Assembly (NCBI GenBank): GCA_030762175.1 | Contig: CM060833.1 | Location: forward strand, 172,406,501-172,470,500 | From: Metallyticus violacea | Taxonomy: Eukaryota; Arthropoda; Insecta; Mantodea; Metallyticidae | DNA length: 64,000 nucleotides | Direction of reading: 5' to 3' | In this document: in pieces, positions 25,195-36,140 of the stretch | Layout: every line of letters starts with the position of its first letter | Numbering within the stretch: the first letter of the stretch is position 1 | Translations under genes and position numbers: made by a program | Notes under the pieces: generated by a model | The model's database searches: none | What the model saw: only the letters and a program-made list of their open reading frames with translations | Told to the model about the DNA's origin: nothing

Positions 25195-25430
25195 CATCAA
25201 TCTGCAAAAGATGTACCCGTATGGAACAGTGAGAATCTTCGCACCATGCACGAGACACCTTTTCTTGATGAAGACAATGGAGTCACTGCGCCTCATTATT
25301 GGTCCAAACTGAATTCATTCCTCCGGTGATTCCGTATTGTCTATTTTCAGCAAGATGGTGGCACCTACTACATCTGTCATTACAAAAGACTTTGCAATCT
25401 TTGTCACCTGATCCTACTCACACTTCCTTA
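25195..25430 (+). pseudogene. Mariner/Tc1-superfamily transposase relic
   Basis: In one plus-strand frame from 25,213, VPVWNSENLRTMHETPF runs into DEDNGVTAPHYWSKLNSFL (25,267-25,323). After one TGA stop it continues as FRIVYFQQDGGTYY (25,330-25,371). This order (W..EN, then a G.V....Y..ML..F segment, then Y.QQDGA..H) is typical of DDE transposases of the insect mariner/Tc1 superfamily, where the D of QQDG is the second catalytic aspartate. The part after the QQDG block is only weakly similar and runs to a TAG at about 25,422. The segment between the first two motifs is shorter than usual, so an internal deletion is likely. A C run at 25,490-25,501 follows; no terminal repeats were seen. Confidence 0.65.
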
Positions 25431-28379
25431 GGGGCATAAAAGGAAGGAAACTTTATATCGCAAATAACCAGTTAAACTCGTAGAAATGCCCCCCCCCCCC
25501 CGAATATCTAAGGAAACTGTGGCTGTGGCTCCAAATGAATCGGTAAATATCTTCTGTAACTTGGAGAGTTACTGTGAGATCATTATGCTTTGCATGCATC
25601 AGCATTTGTCCTTGTCATGTGTTTCTAAATTAGACATTAGTTTGAAGTTATAAAGAAACATCAAGGGCCGAGAAAGATTAAAACAATCCGTGTTTTGGAA
25701 AGAATGTTAGTTAATTTATCGCTGTTTAATTATAATATACTTATAAATGTTTACTTATTCCTCATTAATGAATGGTGAAAGTATTTATATGTTGATAAAG
25801 GGGTAGAAAATAAACACGAGTTTTTCTGTAGAAAATGAAACGTTAATGGTTAAAGCTACTTACTGACTGTTCAAAACAATGGCATATTTCAATATGACAA
25901 TGCTTGTATAGTAGTGTCAGCAGTTGAGCGTATGTGCATCATAATATTCTTCCCTCATGATATTAAACTCGGTCAATTAAAGTAATTTTAAAAGTAATGA
26001 AGGACTAGGGAATTTTGTATAATTGACTAACAACGGAGTGTATGACTTTCTTAAGCAATTTTCATGCAAACTCAAAGTCCAGAAATAACTCCCAAGAGCA
26101 TCACCTGTTTCATTTTCTGTTATTGGCACTCTTCTTTGGAATACCTCGTATTTGAGAAAAACTGAAAACACAAATAGCAAAACCAAGTTCGATAATTCTG
26201 TTTAATGGGTTTTAGTCATATCACAGTCCGATGTACATAATAAATGTTAACCGTTGTTAACGTATCAGGGTTGACACGAAAACACCAAACCTGGGCCAGT
26301 CAAACTTAAGCTTTTCGAAATTTGAGGTTGGAATTACCAGGTGGTCCAGCTGTGTACGTAAGCCGTTGTTTCCCATTACGAGACCCAGGATTGTAATTTA
26401 CGCTCGGGTTAACAATTACACAGGCCTGTACTGATTATTAGAGCTGGGCAGGCTATCTGATGCACCTGTCGGCTTGCTTTGTGTTCTCAGTCGAAACTTT
26501 AATTATCGTTGTGTTTCCGTGATATTAACCTTGGTATTATGCTATTATTGAACGCGTCTCTATCAGCAATACAAATTAGCGCAAGGTTATAAAATCATCT
26601 CAATCTTCCGCCTGCCACAGATAAAACCAGCATGTTTCTTGCTAGTTTATCTCCTACTTTCCTAAGTTCTATTGCTGTACTTCGTTTTCACTCTATGGTC
26701 ATTTTCTAACATGGTAGAACTTTAAATTAAACTTTGTTAATATTCCATGCCGAATGATAATAAACATTGCAATGAGGAGTTGGTTTCCTTCATGCGTTTT
26801 CAGATTCAGGAAGGCCAAAAATAAAGGGTAGTTAGAACTTTTACTTCAGCAACTGGGGCTGCTGATTGGTTATATGTTTTTACTTACAGTCTTAACTCAA
26901 AATTATGAATGAATTTCCATAGCTTTTGGCGCATCTTGGATAGACTGCTTCACTAACTTGAACTCCCGAGATGTTTTTATAGCTCACAATATAGAATAAA
27001 ATTCCAAAAAGGATTTAGTTAATCTATGTATGAGGAATAATTTTTATCTATCTTATTTCTAAATGTACATTATCCAATAATAAATTGAGTACAGGTTTAG
27101 AGGCTAAAAACTTTATCTTGAAATTTATACACTAATCAGAAAGCTGAAACATCCCGTCATTTGTAATGTTTTGTAGATTAAGAACAAGAAACATCTTGAT
27201 TATCATGTTTTTGATGTGTAATAACAAAAGGTGTTGAAATGATGCCTGTTTAACTAATATAAAATCACAGAAAATGTGACATTTTTCCCTGCACTTTCCA
27301 AAAATAGCAGCTGTAATCTGTCCACCTGTAAAAAACCGAAACTTATAAATATAAATGTATTTTAACGAAATTTATACTTTTATCTTTTTATATAGTTGTT
27401 TCTTATTAGCTTAGCAATATTAATTAGCATTGTACTTGTAATGATAACTATGAAATTAAACAACTTCAAGCCTGAAACATTACCATTTATCCCATCTTCA
27501 CAAAAGAGTGAGTTTCAATACACAACATTTTAATGAAAGATATGGAATATACTTGTTTCACAATAATGTTTATGTTTCCTGAAGAGAATAATTTCACACT
27601 AAAATATGTAGAAATAAATAACAATAATAGACGCAGGGTACAAGAAGCTTAGACTTTTATGAAGCTGGAAAACTTTGTTCGTTATGCAGAAAAATAAAGC
27701 GTGTTTTGTCAAGCCGGTTTGTTTGTGTTCTAGACGTTTCTATGTTCAGCTGAACTTCGTTAAACAAGGTTTTACTTCAAAACAAGAGAGATGATTTTTA
27801 ACAAGAGGCTGGCTTCAAACAAAATAATAACAAATAAAGCGACCTAATATATATTAATTGTTTTGAAATGTTAAGTAGAGAGCCATTATTGTCGAGTTCA
27901 TACCGCTAAGTCCCAGACAGTCCTTTGCCGCCTTTCTCCCGCAGCGTTATATATTCATAATCTCCTTGTTCGTGGTTATATTTCAGAAGCCAGCTGTAAC
28001 AAGTTGGTATTTTGCTTGCAGTGCTCTAACGACTCTCTTAAGTGACTTTATTATTGTGTGTGAATTAAATTAAATACATTGGAATACCATCCTACAAGTT
28101 AACACTACAACAGAGGTAACATATGAAAACACAAACCAGTAAAGCAGTGTGTTGGTACATTTTAGAGAAAGTTTTGTTATTCCCGTTTCTAGAGATATTA
28201 TAAAAAATATGTTCTTAGATTAGAGAAACAGGATAAGTAAACGATATAAAAACGACGTGTTCCAACAGATGCAGATTTTGATGACATTGCAGAAATATTA
28301 AGAATTTCTCCAAAGAAACATCTGCCTCGTATATTTCAAAAACCTCAATCCGTGCAGATATTAATTTGCTGAAACACAA
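25431..28379. other. Intergenic DNA with a possible regulatory patch
   Basis: No coding similarity was found. The segment 26,270-26,640 is less AT-rich than its neighbours and holds three E-boxes (26,338, 26,347, 26,463) plus TTAATTA-type sites; it is listed separately. The rest is AT-rich and featureless to my reading. Confidence 0.4.
26270..26640. promoter_or_regulatory. Candidate cis-regulatory patch with E-box cluster
   Basis: Three CANNTG E-boxes (CAGGTG at 26,338, CAGCTG at 26,347, CACCTG at 26,463) lie within 131 bases, close to homeodomain-type sites (ACAATTACAC, TTTAATTATCG). Local composition is more balanced than the surroundings. Such motifs occur by chance, so this is only a candidate. 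Confidence 0.2.
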
Positions 28380-28390
28380 CCCTTACAGAG
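28380..28390. repeat. Target-site duplication of SINE-1, left copy
   Basis: CCCTTACAGAG, repeated exactly at 28,687-28,697. Confidence 0.9.
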
Positions 28391-28686
28391 TTTTTTTTTT
28401 TTTTGGGTAGTGTTTAACGCCCGTTTTTACTACTGAGGCACCACAGGCGGTGGACACTGATGATACATGAGATGAAATGATAAATTGGGAAAGGATATTT
28501 TTTTTTTTTTAAGGAAGGAAGCGTTCCAGGCCTAAGTTTTAGGTACCTCCCCGGCATTTGCCAGTTATGAAGACTGAGGAAAACCTGGAAAAACCCCAGT
28601 CAGGGAGGACGGTCCTGGCGGGATTCGAACCGCAGACCTCCCGCTCACGAGTCCGTGCCTTAACGACCTCGGCCACCCGTGGCGGT
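28391..28686 (-). mobile_element. SINE-1, full-length, minus orientation
   Basis: The second young copy, nearly identical to 20,431-20,725. The minus strand shows the same CGGGTGGCCGAGGTCGTTAA head, GGTTCGAATCC B box, conserved body and poly(A) tail (T run from 28,391). An 11-bp direct repeat flanks the insertion. An internal T run (about 28,498-28,510) is longer than in the other copy, the sort of change expected from slippage after insertion. Confidence 0.93.
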
Positions 28687-28697
28687 CCCTTACAGAG
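28687..28697. repeat. Target-site duplication of SINE-1, right copy
   Basis: CCCTTACAGAG, identical to 28,380-28,390. Confidence 0.9.
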
Positions 28698-31683
28698 TTG
28701 TTTTTCACTAATGACATATGCTTGACGACGTAAGTCATGTGAATTTCTGTAATTGAATTTTACAGAATTTTGCGAATTACAAATGTAAGTGTCCCTATTG
28801 AATATTGATTTAATTCACTTCGCAAAACAATAGCCATTGGATCATCGTCGTATGATGAAAAATTTGGCGTGTATTATGCAAGATCAATTTAGGCTTTTTT
28901 TTTTTTTTTTTTTTCCTCCCCATTATACCTACTTTAAATTCAGAGAGACGTCGCACACAATTCAAGTGTTTATATAATTATTCAATAAGAAAATAAGCAT
29001 AGGATATTTTCAACAAAATTCTGCAACAGCCCACGCCGCTCGTGATTCTTTAAGGGGGGTTTTAATGGCAGAATAATCTCTAGAGGATTATGACCTTTGC
29101 GTTCCCCAGATTTAAATTTTTGTTCAAATTTGAAGAATGCAGCATTTAGAAAGTACATGTACATGTACCAATTGTTAATTGTAATGTTGAACGGTCTTGA
29201 CTTCGCCAGGCAAAATAAATATATTATTATAATAACCATAAGCATCTAGTGTTTTATATTCCGCTTTTCACATGTGAAACTTTTGTACTAGAACGATGAA
29301 TATCTTGCCGCATGCGGTTAATGTTTCTCAACCATGGGGTGAGGGGGGAATTAAAGAAAGCATCTCACACTGTATAAGGCAACATAAAGGACAGAAACGT
29401 TTGTTTGTGAATGTAATTTAACAGAAAATATAAACGAACATCATCTGCTATCTATCAGAGGATAGCCCATATATGATATTGTACACATATTATACGCTAA
29501 TTCATTACTTCTTGCTGTTTTATTGAGAATAAGTTCGCTAAAAAAATTCACTCATTATAACTGTTTTTATTTTCCTATCCTTAATTCACTAATCATGACG
29601 GACTACATAAGCATTAATTTTCTATGCAATGGACGTGAGAGCAGAATAAAAAGGAGAAAGCTTGCAGACATAAACGGGAGGATGTGGTTTAAAATGTATT
29701 GATACACAGTGCAAGTATTCCTCCACATAACTCCAGGCATGTTTATATTTAATTTATCATTAAGGTTTATGTATAATCAGAAAGCAAAATTATTATAATT
29801 CTAAAGATTTTTCATTATTCTTATGTAATTTAAGGCAATCATTTTTCCGTGCCGCGAGCACAAAAAGTGACACAAATGTGTACTAAATAAATCTTATATC
29901 GCTTCATTGTACATTTCAGCTCTGTAGTGGATAATGTATATACCCACCAAGTTCAACTTATTTTAAAGTTCGCCATTTATACAACTTTATTGCGTTAAAG
30001 ATAAAGCCTGAAAGGAAAATTTCTATTTGGGCCTAACACGCCCTTATGTAATGCCAAAGATATGTATCAGGTCTTTCCAATAATAGCATACCTCGCCCCC
30101 TTTGTAGTGATTTACATTGCCATAAATAAACTTGAAAGCACGTGCAGATGATGACACAAACGATTACAGACACCGAGGTAAACGTTTTGATCAGTGGATG
30201 TTGCAGCCAGAGTATTTAGTGAATGATGTTACTTACTTTAATAAACAACAACTTGTCCAGTTGGCACACAAAAGATTTTAAAAAATTTATAAATATAAAA
30301 ATTAATTCCATATTAGATTACTTAATTAGGACTGTGAAATACTCGTCTTTACTTTTGGAGAAAATTCAGTGCACTGGTAAAAGGCCACTTTCTGAACCTC
30401 TACATGAATAAATAACAGTAATTAATAGTATTATGATTGATAAACAGTTCAGATCATAAAATGATTCCGAAACAACACCGTTAAATTTCAAATGTGAATT
30501 ATGTGCTTCGTCTCTATTGAAATTCAACAGGATAATAGTTTCAAATAGCTAAGGAAAATCCATTGGAACTTATAGTAAGATCTTTTTTGAATATTAGCTT
30601 GAGCTATTTATAATTTCCAACAGAGATTAGTCTCATAATGTACTTTTATTGCTGCACCATCTCCAAAAGCTAATTGTGTTACAAAAATGTTCACTTTGAT
30701 ATAAATGTAATTCATTTACAAAAAATTGTTGATAGAATATAGAGTTTGATATAAGCGAGTATTTGGGATACAGCCTGCAGACGACATTCCAGACAGACGT
30801 GAAATTGCTATTCCATATTTAAAAAATTAAAAAATAATTGGAACCCCGTAACATTCCAAATTAATTAAATAATTAATTGCATCACACACTCTACTACGAG
30901 GAAAAACAAAATTTGTTAATTGTGTATAAAGAAAAAGTATATCAAGAGTGGAACATGAACTATATGATATCAATATTTAAAAAGAGAAACAAAAATAATA
31001 TTAAAATATACAAAAGGTTAAACTTCAATAGTGTTCTTTGCGGACTATTTTCGAAAGCAATTAAAACTAATTAGAATAAACAATAGAACTATAAACCACC
31101 TAGTGTTGTCAAACAGAAAGATCTTCCATTTAATGTTTATTTTATTTATTTTTATAAAACAGATAATTGAGATGAACGTGTTTGAGTGGAAGAAGTACAT
31201 GTGGGGTTAATGTATTTATAAAGACCTGTGACATAATATCAAGTATAATCTTTGTCTAGAAATGAAAGAAGGCAATAAAAATAAAGCATAATTACAATTA
31301 TCAAAAAGTACGATGACGATAAAACATATGCTACGTTTTAAAATAAGTTAATACTTTTCATAATAAATAATAGAATTCAATTACATACTCATATTTAATT
31401 TTCAATGATTAAATAATAATTACTAAGATCAACTTGATTTATTATTTGGTTACAAAATTAAGAAAGATTTAAAAATTATGGGGGCTTATAGAGAAGGTAT
31501 AAGAAATGGAACATTTGAGCAAAACTCAGAAGTGTGCTCAAATGGAACCAGATATTTTAAGGCATAGAAGTTCCTCTTTGTATTTTTACGTTTTAATTGA
31601 GTTCAGATAACACGAACATAATAAATAAATGCATAAATAAAAATAAACAAAAATTCATCAAAATACGAGAACTGCGGTTTTTT
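28698..31683. other. AT-rich intergenic DNA, nothing recognised
   Basis: Very AT-rich. A T run lies at about 28,895-28,914. Frames of up to 87 codons are without motifs. Confidence 0.45.
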
Positions 31684-32345
31684 TCAACTGCGGATGGGGC
31701 ATGAAATCAAAACCAGAGCGAATAGAAACATGATTTGATTGACAAAAGTTAAATACTTTTTAACACAATCACGTTGAAGACTGACGCACTTATACCGGTG
31801 CACCAGCTTTCCAATATCCTTTGCTGTCTGTCTGTTAAGCCAGGTCCTCCTAACCTTCATCGCTGGGAAAAGTAGGCGGAGGTATGTGATTTGAACCTCG
31901 CAAGAAGTTCTTGGGTGACACTGCACAATGCGGTCGGACATTGTCATGAAGTAAGACAGCATGTTTGTTTTGTATGGCTCCTTAGTCTTCTCAATATCCT
32001 ACAGTATGCACCCGCATTCATTGTCGTCTCCAGCTCCATAAAGTCAACTGTAACACTGCCTGCTAGTCTCCCTCCCCAAAATATAAAAATTATCAGCTTC
32101 CTGTTGCTGAACATTTGAAATGATGTTCGGTTCTTCATTGTCGAAACGTTTCATTATGTATTACAATGTTTTCTACTTTTATCGCAGCAGAAACGTTAAA
32201 GCTGATGCCTTCGCCGCTTCTTGTGGTTGTCAGTCGGCATCTTGGGTGGTCTGTAATAATGTACGGAGTCTTCGGACAATCGGAAATTGTTAACCGACGG
32301 CTTTCAACCACTCGCTGCACACGTTCCACCTCAAGCTGGTGGTGT
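31684..32345 (-). pseudogene. Mariner transposase relic with internal deletion
   Basis: On the minus strand, VDFMELETTMNAGAYC (about 31,995-32,045) is followed after a frame change by KHAVLLHDNVRPHCAVSPK (about 31,912-31,968). The latter is the hallmark HDNARPH block holding the second catalytic aspartate of mariner transposases. Next comes a C-terminal piece with WLNRQTAKDIGKLVHRY and CVSLQRDCVKKY, which matches the mariner ending '..RYDKC....GDYVEK'. The YSPDLAPSD block with the third catalytic residue, normally between these two, is missing, so part of the gene was deleted. An upstream minus frame (32,135-32,329) starts VQRVVESRRLTI, reminiscent of the mariner helix-turn-helix linker, but the rest is unexplained. 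The copy is non-functional; terminal repeats were not identified. Confidence 0.75.
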
Positions 32346-32976
32346 CAATGAAAGTGAAAAAAACATCCCTCGTATCTATAAAAGTAAGAAATCGGAGAAC
32401 ATGTAAATAAATTGAACAGAAAATGATATTGGCGTAAAGTTGGGGCAAGATATTTAAAAGAAATAAAAAGGTGCACTGGATACTTTTTAATTGAGTCCTT
32501 ACTAAGTTATGGAAGTGAAATATGTCTATAACAAATTTAAAAAAGTCGGATGTGGAAATTTAACTATTTGAAGCGAAACGCAAGAAATTCAATACTTTGT
32601 GACATAAAAATGAAGAAATTAGAACACAGAAGTAAATGTGTTAGATTAGCTCAGTTACTGAAATGCTTTGGACATCGGATAACGATATACGAAGGAAGTT
32701 GTCAGAGAAGAAAAATAAGAAGCAAGCCAAAACGAACGTGAAAGAAAAACATAAGAGGGTAAATTGAGGATCGGCGATAATTGACTCAGAAAGATGGCGA
32801 CCAACGATAAGCTTTTCAAATGTAAGAGGTAATTTTAATGTCCGTGTTTTCATTATTTTCTATACATTCTTAAAAATTCTGGTACTAACTTATTATGTAA
32901 TAAATGGATTTTTGCATCACCACCCATTGTTATACCTCCATCCTAGATGTAGCATGCTCACCTTTTATTTATTTAT
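32346..32976. other. AT-rich spacer between two transposase relics
   Basis: No motif was seen. It may contain eroded transposon ends. A short (TTTA)n stretch lies just before 32,977. Confidence 0.35.
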
Positions 32977-33170
32977 TTATTTTACAAGTAACAGCTTCTC
33001 TTCAAACGCCATATACAGCAGCTCTGATTTCGTGTTTTGAATATCTGAGACAACGTGTGTGATGGAACCCTTCAACTCATTTACTGTCGTAGGCTTGCTC
33101 AGATAGCACCACAGCGAGTAGTCTGCTGGGTTAATATCAAGTAATCTATGAACAGAACTCAAATTACGGG
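32977..33170 (-). pseudogene. Mariner/Tc1-superfamily transposase C-terminal relic
   Basis: The minus frame reads LLDINPADYSLWCYL, then PTTVNELKGSITHVVSDI and YMAFEEKLLLV. This order fits the end of insect DDE transposases: a SPDLNPxDYFLWGYL block whose D is the third catalytic residue, a TxxELKxxI helix, and a final F....R segment. The P-D-L of the usual motif reads L-D-I, and the stretch between LWCYL and PTTV is shorter than usual. About 61 codons remain open. It lies in the same orientation as the mariner relic at 31,684 but 630 bases upstream in reading sense, and the motif order is wrong for a single element, so it is a separate insertion. Confidence 0.6.
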
Positions 33171-33540
33171 TACGAAACTGTTTAAAGGCTGCTGAGAAAC
33201 TGCATCCTATTCGTAATAAGATCGATACGAGGTTGCAGAAGTAATACCATTTTTTTCTACAAACAGAAATTCATAAAATGTGAAAATCATCAACAACAAT
33301 AAAAAAAAAAAAAACACGTTCGTTTTTTGCAAAAAAAAAAAAAAAAAAAAAAAAGACCACTTGTGTAATAAGCCAGTTTTAGAAATTATAATATTTCATG
33401 AAAATATTAGGAATTAAAATTACCTATCTTACCTATTTCTATCTCCCCCTTACTGTGTCACACCTTCAATTTGTTACAAGAGGAAACTTTACTCCTATGA
33501 ACATCGGAGAGAATCAAGTAGAGAGATAGTTTCATCAGTT
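33171..33540. repeat. A-rich low-complexity stretch in intergenic DNA
   Basis: Two A runs at about 33,301-33,314 and 33,331-33,354, separated by a short T-rich piece. Nothing else was recognised. Confidence 0.6.
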
Positions 33541-33547
33541 TATTCCT

Positions 33548-33630
33548 CTGATGATGTCCGCCACAGTCCATGACGAAACGTTAGGTCAAGATTAATATTT
33601 TATGGCCACTAGACCAGACCTGACCTCAAA
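33548..33630 (+). ncRNA. Hammerhead-like core motif (candidate)
   Basis: CTGATGA at 33,548-33,554 and CGAAAC at 33,574-33,579 are the two conserved strands of a hammerhead ribozyme core. GTC and GAC flank the interval between them, as the closing pairs of a stem II would, but with one extra T. An AGGTCA/TGACCT pair (33,583-33,588 and 33,621-33,626) could form the next stem. The geometry is imperfect and the loops are long. Hammerheads are known in Penelope-like elements, and a fragment of one lies at 46.95-47.99 kb, but no protein relic adjoins this motif. Confidence 0.25.
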
Positions 33631-35600
33631 TCCCAGAAACATATTATTTTAACATTCAGAACTTCGGTCGTTGAAGCCTATGTATATAATTAAGTTGCCT
33701 CTTAATTTTGAAAAACCCCATCCGAAATTAAGCTGTTCCCTGTGCTATATTAAATGTGACAGCAAAACGTTTGTCCTATTACATTTGAGAACATATGTTT
33801 TGAAAATTGATAAATGACTTAAATAGCAGAAGAGATAACGATTAAAAATGGAAACATTGGCGCTTTACTAAGCATCATACATAAGAATGTGTCACAAACA
33901 CATTCACAAAGCAATTGTGAATTAAAAGCAGTCTCCGTTTTATAAAGAGGAATTCGTAGTTTTAAACTCGTTTCAGGTGCACTAGCATTAAAAAAAGTAA
34001 TCTAGTAAAATATTATTTCTGATTATGACAATATTAATAAAGGTAGTTTTAAATTGCGCTCAAATAGATGGTTAAAATAATAATTACTCTTTATCTTCTG
34101 CTATTCAATAGGCTAAAGAAAAAAAAATAAGAAAACAAACAAGAGCTGTCATATATAAAAACTAGAAAAAAAATCAAGCACTATAATATCTCTGGCTATG
34201 ATTTTGGATAAAAACCAGAAATAATATTTTAATGCTACAAATGATAATAATCTTTACAGTTTTAAATGCAGTTTAGAAATTATAGTTGCAACTCTGATCG
34301 AGTAGAATGGTCAAAAGATTGCTACTGTGTGTGTTTTCAGCTTCAATTTGCGATTTACAAGCATTACTTTCAAATATATTCCATTTCTTTGAAAAAGTAT
34401 AATTTTGCATGTAAGTTAATTGCCTTTTACCCTGTGATGGGTACACAATTACGAGACAGAATGAAACTGTATTTCCTGTATCTGATATCTAAGAGAGTAA
34501 ATAAACTACTGGAATTCAGAAAAACTGCTTCACAGAATTGATCATGCATGTTGAATTCTACTTGTTATACTAAACAGGAAATGCAACGTTATTAACTTCA
34601 AAAAACTTGAGTTATCTAAAATAACCCATGAAGTCAATTTTGTATTTATTTTTCTGTAAATGAAAGTAGAAGTATTATCGAAGTTCTGTTTGGAGTATGA
34701 AAATACCTCACTCTGATTTACATACCCTTCCCTTCTGGAGATTGATGCTGGAAATTCTATAAATAATTATTTTTTCTCTGCTACGAAAACGTATTGCGTT
34801 TTAACATAAAAGCTTTGCACTTATTCTAATACCACTATAAACTGGAGAAAAACTCGAGATGTGATCACTGCAATTTTTAGTGTTGGCCAGCCGTGGCTGA
34901 GGCTCGACTGCCATACGTCGATAGAGAACAAAAATATTGACCAAAGGGCTGATATATGTTAGCACTTGTACGGCCTCCAGCGCGGAGAGCCGGTGTTTTT
35001 AGGACGCCTCCAGCGATGCGGAAATTGCAAATGGCCCCCGAGCCAATCTGTGCTTGGCAAAAATAATGGTTGTGGACCGCTGAACCGTTAATACGTCTCT
35101 GCTTCCCTAAGCGGCGGTGGGGAAATTTCAGAGGGAAAGTGACTTATCTGCAGGAACATTCACTTTATAGTATGCGGAAACTGTAGTTTACAATATGAAT
35201 CATCATTTTTCTCTCAAGGAGTTGCTTACATTGCATTACAACATTTTGAGTTCTCATGGTATATCCTGAGTTATGAAATTCCGGGATTCATGTCGTTGAA
35301 CTGCACATAACAATGGAATGGATTGTAGATTGGTCACTATGGTCAAACTGGTTCCTTAGCTACTGTTTACCAAGTAGTTTTGAGTTATCGCTCTATTTGC
35401 AGACCAGTCAGATATTGTGAAACGAGCAACAAAACCATAAGTTTCAGCTGCAATCCAACACAGAGAAGAGCTCTGACGATAATCTACCTGAAGTGCATAA
35501 TATCAAGGACATGACCTGCTTTTTCGGTTTTCACAAAATATTCTTCAAGAATATATGTCGCATTTACAAATGGCAAAGCATGTACAGTCCAGGCTGTAAA
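33631..35600. other. Intergenic DNA with one GC-rich island
   Basis: Mostly AT-rich with no recognised coding. The island at 34,885-35,130 is clearly richer in GC than its surroundings and is described as a finding; it contains the 10-mer GCCTCCAGCG twice, about 30 bases apart. Confidence 0.4.

Positions 35601-35601
<1 letters not shown>

Positions 35602-35638
<37 letters not shown>
35602..35638. repeat. (AT)n microsatellite
   Basis: About 37 bases of uninterrupted alternating TA. Confidence 0.95.
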
Positions 35639-35640
<2 letters not shown>

Positions 35641-35899
35641 GAGTAGGGGGACTTTAAAGCTTAATCTCAAGCATGGAAGCGATATAGGGTGACTTCAGTC
35701 ACTATCGGTCCCTGATTTTCAGAAACTCGTTATTGTTAAGTTATGCTGAGTATCGCTATCGGGAAGTATACAGCAGGAACGCTTATTAAGTAATTAATAA
35801 GTTAGGCGTAATTTTAGTGTACGGTACAGAAAGTTTTATCAATTTACAATTCTTTGGATCAAACAGTTGCTTATGAGGTAGGGGCCGCTTCATAAGGAT

Positions 35900-36140
35900 C
35901 TGCGGGTCGCATACGGCCGCCTTTTGGACATCCCAGCCCTAGGAGGAAGTCTGGCAGGGTAAGATCAGGTGACCAGAAATGGCCAAGTCCTTCAGCTCAC
36001 TTTTCAAAGTGGTAAACAATTTCAGACATGCTGGCAGGTTGTGCCATCTTGCTAAAATTAGCCAGTACCGAGTTTTCTGTCGTCAAAGGTACTCAAAATT
36101 CATGTCAAAGTGTATGGGGCCGCGACAGAGCACACAACAC
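35900..36140 (-). pseudogene. Mariner/Tc1-superfamily transposase relic
   Basis: Minus-strand pieces occur in the correct order over about 240 bases. GPIHFDMNFEYL (36,086-36,121) resembles the 'TGPxYxDML..YL' segment. QDGTTCQHV (about 36,035-36,060) is the QQDGA.CH block with the second catalytic aspartate. HFWSPDLTLPDFLL (35,940-35,981) is the WPPRSPDLTPLDFFLWG block with the third. They lie in different frames with at least one stop, so the gene is dead. The flanks show no clear terminal repeat. Confidence 0.65.
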
